Of a stretch of DNA of 19,983 bases, positions 1-5,820 are shown in pieces. Position 1 is the stretch's first letter. Every line of letters begins with the position of its first letter. The notes under the pieces are model-generated. The model searched no databases. It was not told where the DNA came from and worked only from the letters and a program-made list of their open reading frames with translations. The DNA is from JBDTVS01 sp040007095. Its GTDB lineage: Bacteria; Acidobacteriota; Vicinamibacteria; Vicinamibacterales; CAVVIG01. Location of the stretch: NCBI GenBank assembly GCA_040007095.1, contig JBDTVS010000133.1:1-19983 (forward strand). Reading direction: 5' to 3'. The position numbers and the translations under genes are program-made.

Positions 1-54
1 GAGGCGGGATGCCCCGCCCGGAAAATGACAACCAACTTCTGAGACACGACACTA
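1..54 (+). repeat. Right end of a dispersed TIR element (copy F, cut by window edge)
   Basis: The first 20 bases (gaggcgggatgccccgcccg) are identical to 19720-19739 inside the complete copy at 19612-19768. They can fold as a GC hairpin (GGCGGG/CCCGCC, tetraloop). After about 20 more bases comes gagacacgac at 41-50, which matches the inverted terminal repeat of the other copies, followed by ACTAG. The TAG stop of the small BMC gene (complement of 52-54) lies in this ACTAG edge. Only the right end is visible, so length and left boundary are unknown. Confidence 0.75.
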
Positions 55-270
55 GTGTCCATAAGACAGGCAATAGCCGCAGTCGTTGCAGCGGACCGAC
101 GGCTCGATCACGCATGCGCCGTCGTCCTCGCTGCCACGAGACAGCGGAAAGACGGCGTGGCTCAAGTGCACGGTCACGGCGTCAGGCCGAGACGCCGGGG
201 GCGTGATCTGACGGCCCGTATGCCGTGCGATAGACTCCCGGACCAGCGCTCGCAGTTCCTGTTCGGTCAT
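52..270 (-). CDS. Small cysteine-rich BMC-operon protein with encapsulation-like N-terminus
   Basis: This 72-residue protein starts at ATG 270, which overlaps the TGA of the upstream BMC-P gene (ATGA, 4 nt), so it is probably translationally coupled to a shell gene. Residues 1-19 (MTEQELRALVRESIARHTG) have the short amphipathic-helix pattern of microcompartment encapsulation peptides such as the PduP N-terminus. A Pro-rich linker follows, then a C-terminal region with Cys53, Cys61, Cys64 and Cys67 (CNDCGYC) and a terminal Gly-His. Four cysteines could bind a metal or an Fe-S cluster; that is inference. I do not recognise a named family. It could be a cargo or adaptor protein of the compartment. 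Its stop codon lies in the edge of a repeat element, so the original C-terminus might have been altered by insertion. Confidence 0.8.
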   Translation of the reverse strand: MTEQELRALVRESIARHTGRQITPPASRPDAVTVHLSHAVFPLSRGSEDDGACVIEPSVRCNDCGYCLSYGH

Positions 271-536
271 TGGAAATCGACCCTGTCGATGATTCCGACA
301 ATGGCCGCGTCGACCGGCGCCCATTTCTTCCCGAGCGCCTCGCCGGCGGCTCGGCCTTCGAGCACGACCAGCACTCTTTCGCCAACACCCGCGCCGACGC
401 TGTCGACGGCCAGCAATGCCGCTCCCCGGGGCGTCTCGTCGGCGTTCAGTGGCTGCACCAGCATGAGCTTCGCCCCGTCGAACTTCCTGCTCTTTTGAGT
501 CGCCACGACGTTCCCGATGACGCGTGCTATCTGCAT
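267..536 (-). CDS. BMC-P pentameric vertex protein (EutN/CcmL family), copy c
   Basis: This 89-residue protein has the full EutN/CcmL fold length. It opens with MQIARVIGNVVATQK, contains the central LLAVDSVGAGVGERVLVV stretch typical of the family, and ends with the VDAAIVGIIDRVDF motif. Such proteins form pentamers that cap the vertices of icosahedral microcompartment shells. It is the third vertex gene of the locus, separated from the second by a gene-free 140 nt with an inverted word repeat. Its stop overlaps the start of the small cysteine-rich gene. No Shine-Dalgarno sequence is evident before ATG 536 (a C-run sits there), but the next in-frame start would remove the first strand of the fold. 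Confidence 0.93.
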   Translation of the reverse strand: MQIARVIGNVVATQKSRKFDGAKLMLVQPLNADETPRGAALLAVDSVGAGVGERVLVVLEGRAAGEALGKKWAPVDAAIVGIIDRVDFQ

Positions 537-550
537 AGGGGGGCAATCAG

Positions 551-664
551 GTAATGGGGTGATGGGGTAATGGAATGATGGGTAATGGAATAGTGGACTG
601 AAGGCGAATCGCAGGAAAGACGATATTCATCCATCATCACATCACATCACGCCATTACCCCATC
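551..664. repeat. Intergenic inverted word repeat (GGTAATGG/GGTGATGG type)
   Basis: The gap between two BMC-P genes holds degenerate copies of GGTAATGG and GGTGATGG on the left (551-588) and their complements on the right (632-664). The 13-mer gatggggtaatgg at 561-573 is perfectly complemented at 652-664, so the transcript could form a long imperfect stem with a loop of about 78 nt. No ORF of note is seen. It could act as a processing or stability element that tunes expression of the genes on either side, or be a mobile repeat. Confidence 0.7.
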
Positions 665-676
665 GCCACATTCTCA

Positions 677-943
677 TTACTCCAGGTCCCAGTGATCGAC
701 GATGCCGACGATCCCCGCGTCGACTGGCGGAGCGGCAGGATGAAACGGAAAGCTGGCTTCCTTGCCGCGCACGAAGAAGACCTCTTCGCCTACACCGGCG
801 CCCACGGAGTCGACTGCCACAAGCGGCCGGCCGGCAGCCTCGCGGGTCGGGGTCAACGGTTGCAGCAACAGCAGTTTGATGCCGTCGAGCTGCTCATCCT
901 TGCGCGTCACGACGACGTCGCCGATTACGCGTGCGAGCTGCAT
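677..943 (-). CDS. BMC-P pentameric vertex protein (EutN/CcmL family), copy b
   Basis: This 88-residue EutN/CcmL-family protein starts MQLARVIGDVVVTRKDEQLDG and has the central VAVDSVGAGVGEEVFFV and terminal VDAGIVGIVDHWDLE motifs. It would form a pentamer at shell vertices. The ATG at 943 overlaps the TAA of the preceding vertex gene by one base (TAATG), which fixes the start; a longer ORF reaching 1000 is rejected because it would lie inside the neighbour and add non-family residues. It is most like copy c (shared ARVIG start and DSVGAGVGE core). Its acidic and aromatic end (DHWDLE) differs from the other two. Confidence 0.93.
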   Translation of the reverse strand: MQLARVIGDVVVTRKDEQLDGIKLLLLQPLTPTREAAGRPLVAVDSVGAGVGEEVFFVRGKEASFPFHPAAPPVDAGIVGIVDHWDLE

Positions 944-1212
944 TACTCGGAGAGATCGACCTTGTCCACGATGCCGACGATCGCCGCGTCTACCGGGCAA
1001 TCCTTCAGGCCTGCCGCCATGCGCGCGGAGCTGCCGCTGACGATGAGGACGGTTTCGCCCACGCCGGCATCCACCGTATCGATGGCGACGAGATAGTGGC
1101 CTTCGATTTTGCCTTTGGGGTCGACGGATCGGACAACCATCAGCTTGCTGCTGACGAGTCGTGGATCCTTTCGCGTGGCGACGACGGTCCCCACGATTTT
1201 TGCAAGCAGCAT
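943..1212 (-). CDS. BMC-P pentameric vertex protein (EutN/CcmL family), copy a
   Basis: This 89-residue vertex protein begins MLLAKIVGTVVATRKDPRL, with the central LVAIDTVDAGVGETVLIV and the terminal VDAAIVGIVDKVDL motif, a complete EutN/CcmL domain. It lies 16 nt downstream of the BMC-H gene and overlaps the next vertex gene by one base, so the three are very likely co-translated. It is the most divergent of the three copies (DTVDAGVGE rather than DSVGAGVGE). PVM-type planctomycete loci are also known to carry several different BMC-P proteins, so three here is not unique. Confidence 0.93.
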   Translation of the reverse strand: MLLAKIVGTVVATRKDPRLVSSKLMVVRSVDPKGKIEGHYLVAIDTVDAGVGETVLIVSGSSARMAAGLKDCPVDAAIVGIVDKVDLSE

Positions 1213-1228
1213 ACGAAGAAGGGAGCCT

Positions 1229-1522
1229 TTACGCCTTGCTGCTCACGGTTTTGCCGATCGGCAGGGCGTCTTCGAGGCTCGCGTGCGGGCGAGGGATGAC
1301 GTGGACTGACACCAGCTCGCCGACCCGGCGCGCCGCGGCGGCTCCGGCGTCGGTCGCCGCTTTCACGGCGGCAACGTCCCCCCGCACGATCGCCGTCACA
1401 TAGCCGGCGCCGATTTTTTCCCAGCCGACCAACGTGACCTTTGCCGCCTTCACCATGGCATCTGCGGCTTCAATCATCGCGACCAGGCCTTTGGTTTCGA
1501 TCATCCCGAGCGCCTCGCCCAT
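1229..1522 (-). CDS. BMC-H hexameric shell protein (Pfam BMC domain)
   Basis: This 97-residue single BMC-domain protein starts MGEALGMIETKGLVAMIEAA, followed by MVKAAKVTLVGWEKIGAGYVT and a RGDVAAVKAATDAG helix, the hallmark sequence of the canonical hexameric shell tile (PduA/CcmK type). The ATG at 1522 has an AAGGAG ribosome site six bases upstream; the longer frame to 1627 is unlike the family and runs into the upstream word repeat, so it was not used. The tail contains the IPRPH segment common in BMC-H proteins. It is the only shell hexamer in the window; others may lie outside. It sits between the aldolase and three vertex genes. Confidence 0.96.
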   Translation of the reverse strand: MGEALGMIETKGLVAMIEAADAMVKAAKVTLVGWEKIGAGYVTAIVRGDVAAVKAATDAGAAAARRVGELVSVHVIPRPHASLEDALPIGKTVSSKA

Positions 1523-1539
1523 CACGGTCTCCTTCACAG

Positions 1540-1636
1540 TGGCTGACGGCTTATGGCTGTCGGCTGACGCCGTGCCGTGCACCCTCGCCGTTCTTGCCAT
1601 CAGCCATCGGCCATTTTCCGTGGCCATCAGCCATTC
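1540..1636. repeat. Intergenic inverted word repeat (TGGCTGAyGGC type)
   Basis: The gap between the aldolase and BMC-H genes is built from copies of one word in both orientations: tggctgacggc at 1540-1550 with related words to 1571, and gccatcagcca at 1596-1606 and 1623-1633. The two halves can pair as an imperfect stem in the operon transcript. The ORF frame stays open through it on the minus strand (to 1627), but the encoded residues do not look like protein. The design parallels the 551-664 repeat but the word differs. Confidence 0.65.
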
Positions 1637-2509
1637 TCAGCGTACGCTCCGTATCGCTTCCTCGATCAAAGCGGAGAGCTCGCGGTATGTTAACCGAATT
1701 TCCTCTTGGTCGGCCGGCGTCGGCGGATTGTGTGGGCGATCGGCTGATACCGGCGACGGCGACTCCAGGAGGTCCGGAACCAGCCGCAGGCCTCGTCCCT
1801 CCGGGGCTTCGACCACCTGACAGGTTGCATCCTCGCTGACAGGATCGGCGCAAATGGGCGCGGGAGACTTGATTCCGTAGGTGCCGCGCAGCCCTTGCAG
1901 CCGCTCCACCTCCTCGCGCGCGATCAAGTTCTCGCCGCCGAGCAACCGAGCCACGAGGCTGATCTTGGCGAAGTGCTCGATCGTCTCCATCTTGTAGTAC
2001 GCGGCGAACAGGTCGGCGCCAGCCGTCAGCGCACCGTGGTTCGCCAGCAGCATGCCGTCGTGCGCTTTAATGTACTTGCGGACGGCGGCCGGCAATTCGC
2101 TGGTCGACGGCGTTGCGTACTCCGCAATCGGGATGCTGCCGAGCGTGGTCAGCACCTCCGCCAGCACCGCCTTGTTGAGTGGCAGGCCCGCGACGGCAAA
2201 GCCGGTGGCAATCGGCGGATGCGCGTGCACGACCGCCTGCACATCCGGTCGCTGCCGGTACACTTCGAGGTGCATCAGCATCTCCGACGATGGATCGCGA
2301 TCGCCCTGGAGCTTGCGCCCGTCGAGGTCGGTGATGCACATCATGTCCGGGGTCATGAACCCCTTGCACACGCTCTTCGGGGTCATGAGGAGCCGGTCGC
2401 CTCCCAGGCGCACGCTGATATTGCCGTCGTTCGAGGCGGTGTAGGCGCGGGCGTACAGCCGCCGTCCGACTTCGACAATGTCGGCGCGAAGCGCCCCCTC
2501 GGCAGTCAT
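1637..2509 (-). CDS. Class II aldolase (fuculose/rhamnulose-phosphate type) with C-terminal encapsulation-like helix
   Basis: This 290-residue protein has a class II aldolase/adducin domain at residues 1-210. The zinc site is visible as His95 and His97 in VVHAHPP and His158 in LLANHGA, with the catalytic acid Glu76 in the SSEM segment. The SNDGNISVR and MTPKS segments are the usual phosphate-binding region. Family members cleave L-fuculose- or L-rhamnulose-1-phosphate to DHAP and lactaldehyde; the exact substrate cannot be read from sequence. Residues 211-266 are a Pro-rich linker and 268-289 (EEIRLTYRELSALIEEAIRS) form an amphipathic helix resembling an encapsulation peptide. That extension and the shell genes downstream indicate a compartment cargo enzyme. 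The ATG overlaps the TGA of the upstream YHS gene by 4 nt. Confidence 0.92.
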   Translation of the reverse strand: MTAEGALRADIVEVGRRLYARAYTASNDGNISVRLGGDRLLMTPKSVCKGFMTPDMMCITDLDGRKLQGDRDPSSEMLMHLEVYRQRPDVQAVVHAHPPIATGFAVAGLPLNKAVLAEVLTTLGSIPIAEYATPSTSELPAAVRKYIKAHDGMLLANHGALTAGADLFAAYYKMETIEHFAKISLVARLLGGENLIAREEVERLQGLRGTYGIKSPAPICADPVSEDATCQVVEAPEGRGLRLVPDLLESPSPVSADRPHNPPTPADQEEIRLTYRELSALIEEAIRSVR

Positions 2510-2787
2510 GCGGTGCGTGACCGGTATTTGTCGCGACAGGCAGTCGAGCAGAAGTGGACGCGCTCGCGTCCATCAGAGACGGTCACCGCGCGATCCGGCA
2601 ACACGAAGATGCCGCACACGGGATCTCGCACCATTTGTACGGCGGGCTCGGGTGTGCGCACCGCCCGGGGCTGGCTGGCACTGGCACTGGTGCCGGTCAC
2701 ACCCTCCACGATTCCGCCGACCAGCCGCCAGAAGGCGCGGGCCGCCAGAAGAATGAAGACGAACTCCAACACCGCCCGCAGGAGCAT
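2506..2787 (-). CDS. Small membrane-anchored YHS/TRASH-like protein
   Basis: This 93-residue protein has an N-terminal hydrophobic helix at about residues 4-28, a Ser/Ala/Pro linker, and a C-terminal metal-binding-like module: DPVCGIFV (Cys58), then HFCSTACRDKY (Cys80, Cys84). The spacing fits YHS/TRASH domains and small PP0621-like proteins, thought to bind metals. The start at 2787 overlaps the stop of the TPR gene by one base (TGATG), and the end overlaps the aldolase start by 4 nt. It is therefore locked into the BMC operon by overlap at both ends, although no metal-handling role in compartments is known to me. Confidence 0.85.
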   Translation of the reverse strand: MLLRAVLEFVFILLAARAFWRLVGGIVEGVTGTSASASQPRAVRTPEPAVQMVRDPVCGIFVLPDRAVTVSDGRERVHFCSTACRDKYRSRTA

Positions 2788-3404
2788 CAGTCCCCCGGCT
2801 TCTGGGTCGCACCGACTCCCGGATGCGCCGACTGCAGCGTGTCGATCGCACGCTTGGCCGCCTGTGCCTCGGGACTGTCGGGCGCCACCTGCAGGACTTT
2901 CTGCCACGCCTGGGTGGCACCGTCGATGTCCTGCTTGCCGAAGGCGCGCACGATGCCGACGTTCAGCAGCGTCTTGGCGTGGTTGGCATCGAGCTTCAAC
3001 GAGCGATCGAACTGCGCCAGAGCCTTGTCGGGCTGGTTCGTGTAGTAGTAGCAGACGCCGAGATCGGTGCTGACGTTGACGTCCTTGGGCAGCAGTGTCT
3101 GCGCCTCGGTGTACCACTTGATCGCGTCGTCGTAGCGCTCGGCATCGAAGTACAGATTGCCGAGCTGCACGCGAGGCTGCGCATTGGACGGCTCGCGGCC
3201 GGCGACGGATTTCAGAGCGGTGACCTGCGCCTCGTCCAGGCTCGCGGCCCGGCTTCCTCCTTCGCTCGCGGGCGCCGCGGCATTCGTCGACGCCGGGACC
3301 GCTGCCGGCGCCCGCAACGTCGCCTGCTGGGCGCCGATCACCCAGCCGGCGATCAGGCCGAAGATCACTCCGGCGACAGCGAACATGACGGATTCAGTCT
3401 TCAT
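2787..3404 (-). CDS. Membrane-anchored TPR-repeat protein
   Basis: This 205-residue protein has an N-terminal membrane helix (about residues 6-24), an Ala/Pro-rich spacer to about residue 55, and three tetratricopeptide repeats at about 74-107, 108-141 and 142-175, with typical LGNLYFDAERYDDAIKWY and GVCYYYTNQPDKALAQF consensus. TPR domains mediate protein-protein contacts, probably in the periplasm if the helix is a signal anchor. It is the first gene of the operon leading into the BMC genes, with a candidate promoter about 65-90 nt upstream. It could assist a cytochrome- or envelope-type process instead; its partner is not evident. GGTGGAG precedes the ATG at close spacing. Confidence 0.9.
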   Translation of the reverse strand: MKTESVMFAVAGVIFGLIAGWVIGAQQATLRAPAAVPASTNAAAPASEGGSRAASLDEAQVTALKSVAGREPSNAQPRVQLGNLYFDAERYDDAIKWYTEAQTLLPKDVNVSTDLGVCYYYTNQPDKALAQFDRSLKLDANHAKTLLNVGIVRAFGKQDIDGATQAWQKVLQVAPDSPEAQAAKRAIDTLQSAHPGVGATQKPGD

Positions 3405-3466
3405 TGCTCCACCAGGGGCACGACGAACACAGGGGCTTTTTTCGGCTGCGTGAGCGTAGCGACCCG

Positions 3467-3495
3467 ATCATAGCGCGCCGCGCGAGGCCCGTCTA
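3467..3495 (-). promoter_or_regulatory. Candidate sigma70 promoter of the TPR-YHS-aldolase-BMC operon
   Basis: On the minus strand TAGACG (3495-3490) and TATGAT (3472-3467) are separated by 17 nt. The -10 box matches the consensus at 5 of 6 positions and the -35 at 4 of 6. Transcription would start near 3460, giving a leader of about 55 nt before ATG 3404. The region between it and the TPR gene has no ORF. This is a pattern match only. Confidence 0.4.
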
Positions 3496-3512
3496 TTGAG
3501 GACCCGCCCGGA

Positions 3513-3530
3513 ACCACGAAGAACACAAAG
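3513..3530 (+). repeat. 9-nt-period CAC-AAG repeat, copy 1
   Basis: The run accacgaagaacacaaag is two 9-nt units (accacgaag, aacacaaag). Related pairs occur at 13313-13330, 17802-17825 and, on the minus strand, 18818-18800, all between genes. This copy lies just upstream of the BMC operon promoter candidate and 20 nt from a TIR element. The rest of 3405-3718, a 314-nt gene-free stretch, holds the promoter candidate and the TIR element. Confidence 0.55.
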
Positions 3531-3550
3531 AACTATTGTTTCAGACGCTG

Positions 3551-3715
3551 CTAAGGACCCTGGCGGGAATTAAGCTGTCAGCTTGGGCGTCGAGGCGCCC
3601 GCCCGGCAAGGCGTGAGGAGCGCGCATACCGGGAGTATGCAAGCGACGAGCAACGCAGCCCGGCGGGATGCATCGACGGCGAAGGTGGCGGCCTAATTTC
3701 CGCCAGGGTCCTAAG
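3551..3715 (+). mobile_element. Non-autonomous TIR element (copy D, best preserved ends)
   Basis: A 155-bp body (3556-3710) is bounded by inverted repeats of 17 bp, GACCCTGGCGGGAATTA at the left and the same with one mismatch (rev. comp.) at the right. A 5-bp direct repeat CTAAG flanks it (3551-3555, 3711-3715), as expected of a target-site duplication. It encodes no plausible protein. The core (about 3597-3680) contains GGCAAGGCGTGAGGAGCGCG, a GCATAC/GTATGC hairpin at 3624-3640 and GGCGGGATGC, matching in order the core of the copies at 11925-12099, 16305-16408 and 19612-19768. Its terminal sequence differs from the GTCCTGTC ends of those copies. It ends 4 nt from the pdxJ stop codon and could also serve as that operon's 3' structure. 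Confidence 0.75.
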
Positions 3716-3718
3716 GGC

Positions 3719-4456
3719 CTAACCCTGGCTCAAGCATTCGAGGTACTCGCGGACAACCGTCGAGAGGCCGACGAACACGGCCCGGGAGACGAGCGCATGA
3801 CCAATCGACACCTCGTCCAGATGCGGCAGCGTCCGGAACAGCACGAGGTTCTCGAGATCGAGATCGTGTCCGGCGTTCACGCCGAGGCCAACGGCGTGCG
3901 CCAGCCGGGCGGCACGGACATACTCGTCGAACGCGACCAGAGCCTGTGCCTGGCCTGTCTCGAAGGCTCTCGCGTACGGCTCCGTGTACAGCTCGACGCG
4001 ATCCGCGCCAATCGACGCCGCCCATTCGATCGGCCGCGGCAGCGCATCGACGAACAGACTGACGCGGATACCGGCCGATCGCAGCGACGCGACCACATCC
4101 GGCAATCGCTCGGCGCCCGGTCCTGGCCGCCAGCCTGCCTGGCTCGTGATTTCGCCCGGCAGCACGGGAACGAGTGTGCACTGAGACGGCCTGATCTCAC
4201 GTACCAGCTCGATCAGGTCTGGTCGCGGATCGCCTTCGATATTGAGCTCGACGTGAGATCGGTTCACCAGCGCATCCGCGATCTTCCGCACATCGTCCGG
4301 CATGATGTGCCGTTGGTCGGCGCGCGGATGCACGGTAATGCCACGGGCTCCAGCGGCGATGCAGGCATCGACCGCCTCGACGACGCTCGGCATGCGTCCC
4401 CCGCGCGAGTTGCGCAGCGTAGCGATCTTGTTGACGTTGACGCTCAGACGAACCAT
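3719..4456 (-). CDS. pdxJ: Pyridoxine 5'-phosphate synthase PdxJ
   Basis: This 245-residue TIM-barrel protein condenses 1-deoxy-xylulose 5-phosphate with 3-amino-2-oxopropyl phosphate to form pyridoxine 5'-phosphate, the last ring-building step of DXP-dependent vitamin B6 synthesis. Family signatures visible are the N-terminal MVRLSVNVNKIATLRNSRGG, TVHPRADQRHI (His43, Arg45), ELNIEGDP, VSLFVDALP and GVNAGHDLDLEN (His197). The length matches the usual 235-245. ATG 4456 lies 5 nt after the glmM stop, so it is co-transcribed as the last gene of this run. A longer frame to 5107 is a shadow of glmM. A TIR element follows 4 nt after its stop. Confidence 0.97.
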   Translation of the reverse strand: MVRLSVNVNKIATLRNSRGGRMPSVVEAVDACIAAGARGITVHPRADQRHIMPDDVRKIADALVNRSHVELNIEGDPRPDLIELVREIRPSQCTLVPVLPGEITSQAGWRPGPGAERLPDVVASLRSAGIRVSLFVDALPRPIEWAASIGADRVELYTEPYARAFETGQAQALVAFDEYVRAARLAHAVGLGVNAGHDLDLENLVLFRTLPHLDEVSIGHALVSRAVFVGLSTVVREYLECLSQG

Positions 4457-4461
4457 TCGGG

Positions 4462-5820
4462 CTAGCCCAGCTGCTCCTTGACGACGTCCACGATCTGCTG
4501 AGCCCACGCGCGAAGCTCTCCCTCGTCCTTGCCCTCGAGCATCACCCGCAGCAACGGTTCGGTCCCTGAATAGCGGACGAGAAGCCGACCCTGATTGTCG
4601 AGGCGCGACTCGACCTCCGACATCGCCGCCACGATCGCCGGCACGGTCGACAGATCGACTCTCTCGCGCACACGCACGTTCAGGAGCACCTGCGGATAGC
4701 TCGTCAAATCTGACGCCAGATCCGCGAGCGTTCGCGCAGTCACCGCCACAGTCCTCAGCACATTCAACGCCGTGCACAGTCCGTCGCCGGTAAACAAGTA
4801 GTCCGAGAAAATGATGTGCCCGGATTGCTCGCCGCCAAGCGACAGGCCGCGGTTCTGCATCTCCTCCATTACATACTTGTCGCCGACTGCGCACCGGACC
4901 ATGCCGATGCCGGAGGCGTGCAGCGCCATCTCCAGGCCGATGTTGCTCATGACGGTGGCGACGATGGCATCGCCCCGCAGGCGGCCTTCGCGCTGCAACT
5001 GACGGCTGCACATCAAGAGGACGGCATCGCCGTTGACGACCCGGCCGGTGTGATCGACAAAAATCGCGCGGTCGCCATCGCCGTCGAACGCCACGCCCAT
5101 CCGGCATCCTTCACTGACGACAGCGCGTGCGAGGCGTTCCGGATGCAACGAGCCGCAATCCAAATTGATATTGCGGCCATCGGGTCGATCACCGATGACG
5201 ACCGTCTGCACACCGAGGCTTTCGAACAGGCCGGCCGCCACCGGCGTGGTGGCTCCGTTCGCGCAATCGATGCCGATGACCCACCCCTTCAACAAGGTCG
5301 TGTCGGGAATCACCCGCCGGAGGTGGTCCAGATAGGCGTCGACCAGGTCGGCGCTGGGCACCGGCTCCGCCTCCCGCTCGTCGACGACCAACCCCGGATC
5401 GGCGACAATCGCCTCCATTTCGCGCTCCACGCGCTCCGAGAATTTTTCGCCGCGCCCCGAGAACACCTTGAGGCCGTTGTCCTCAAATGGATTGTGCGAC
5501 GCCGAGATGACGACGCCGGCGTCGAACCCTTCGCTTCGCGTCAGGTAAGCCACAGCGGGCGTCGGGACGACTCCGGCGCTGGTCGTCACGGCGCCTTCTC
5601 CTCTCGCTCCCGCCGCGAGCTCCCGCTCGATCCAGCCTCCCGATTCGCGAGTATCGCGCCCCACCAGGATGCGCGGCGGCGCCGTGCCGCGCGGCAGGCC
5701 CCGCACGAGCGCGGCCCCCAGCCTGCGGACGGTCGCACGATCGAGAGGATAGCGGCCCGCGACACCGCGGACGCCGTCGGTGCCAAACAGCCGGGGAATA
5801 GGCGTCTCAGTTTTTGTCAC
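4462..5820 (-). CDS. glmM: Phosphoglucosamine mutase GlmM
   Basis: This 452-residue member of the alpha-D-phosphohexomutase family converts glucosamine 6-phosphate to glucosamine 1-phosphate for UDP-GlcNAc and cell wall synthesis. It shows the N-terminal RLFGTDGVRGVAG, the active-site SASHNP loop with the phosphoserine at about Ser108, the metal loop DGDGDR (246-251), the sugar-binding GGEQSGH and the phosphate-binding RYSGTEP (about 416-422). The GTG start at 5820 is chosen because it gives normal family length; it overlaps the 3' end of cdaR by 14 nt. An ORF reaching 5946 only adds unrelated residues. The cdaA-cdaR-glmM order is conserved widely, and GlmM is known to bind and inhibit CdaA in Firmicutes. 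Confidence 0.97.
   Translation of the reverse strand: MTKTETPIPRLFGTDGVRGVAGRYPLDRATVRRLGAALVRGLPRGTAPPRILVGRDTRESGGWIERELAAGARGEGAVTTSAGVVPTPAVAYLTRSEGFDAGVVISASHNPFEDNGLKVFSGRGEKFSERVEREMEAIVADPGLVVDEREAEPVPSADLVDAYLDHLRRVIPDTTLLKGWVIGIDCANGATTPVAAGLFESLGVQTVVIGDRPDGRNINLDCGSLHPERLARAVVSEGCRMGVAFDGDGDRAIFVDHTGRVVNGDAVLLMCSRQLQREGRLRGDAIVATVMSNIGLEMALHASGIGMVRCAVGDKYVMEEMQNRGLSLGGEQSGHIIFSDYLFTGDGLCTALNVLRTVAVTARTLADLASDLTSYPQVLLNVRVRERVDLSTVPAIVAAMSEVESRLDNQGRLLVRYSGTEPLLRVMLEGKDEGELRAWAQQIVDVVKEQLG

Noticed and set aside
1523..1627. N-terminal extension of the BMC-H gene to 1627
   Set aside because: The added residues do not fit the BMC family, lie in the intergenic word repeat, and an AAGGAG site precedes the ATG at 1522.
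3426..3450. T-run near 3438 as an intrinsic terminator
   Set aside because: No GC-rich stem precedes the T-run on the plus strand, and on the minus strand the run lies in the leader of the TPR gene.
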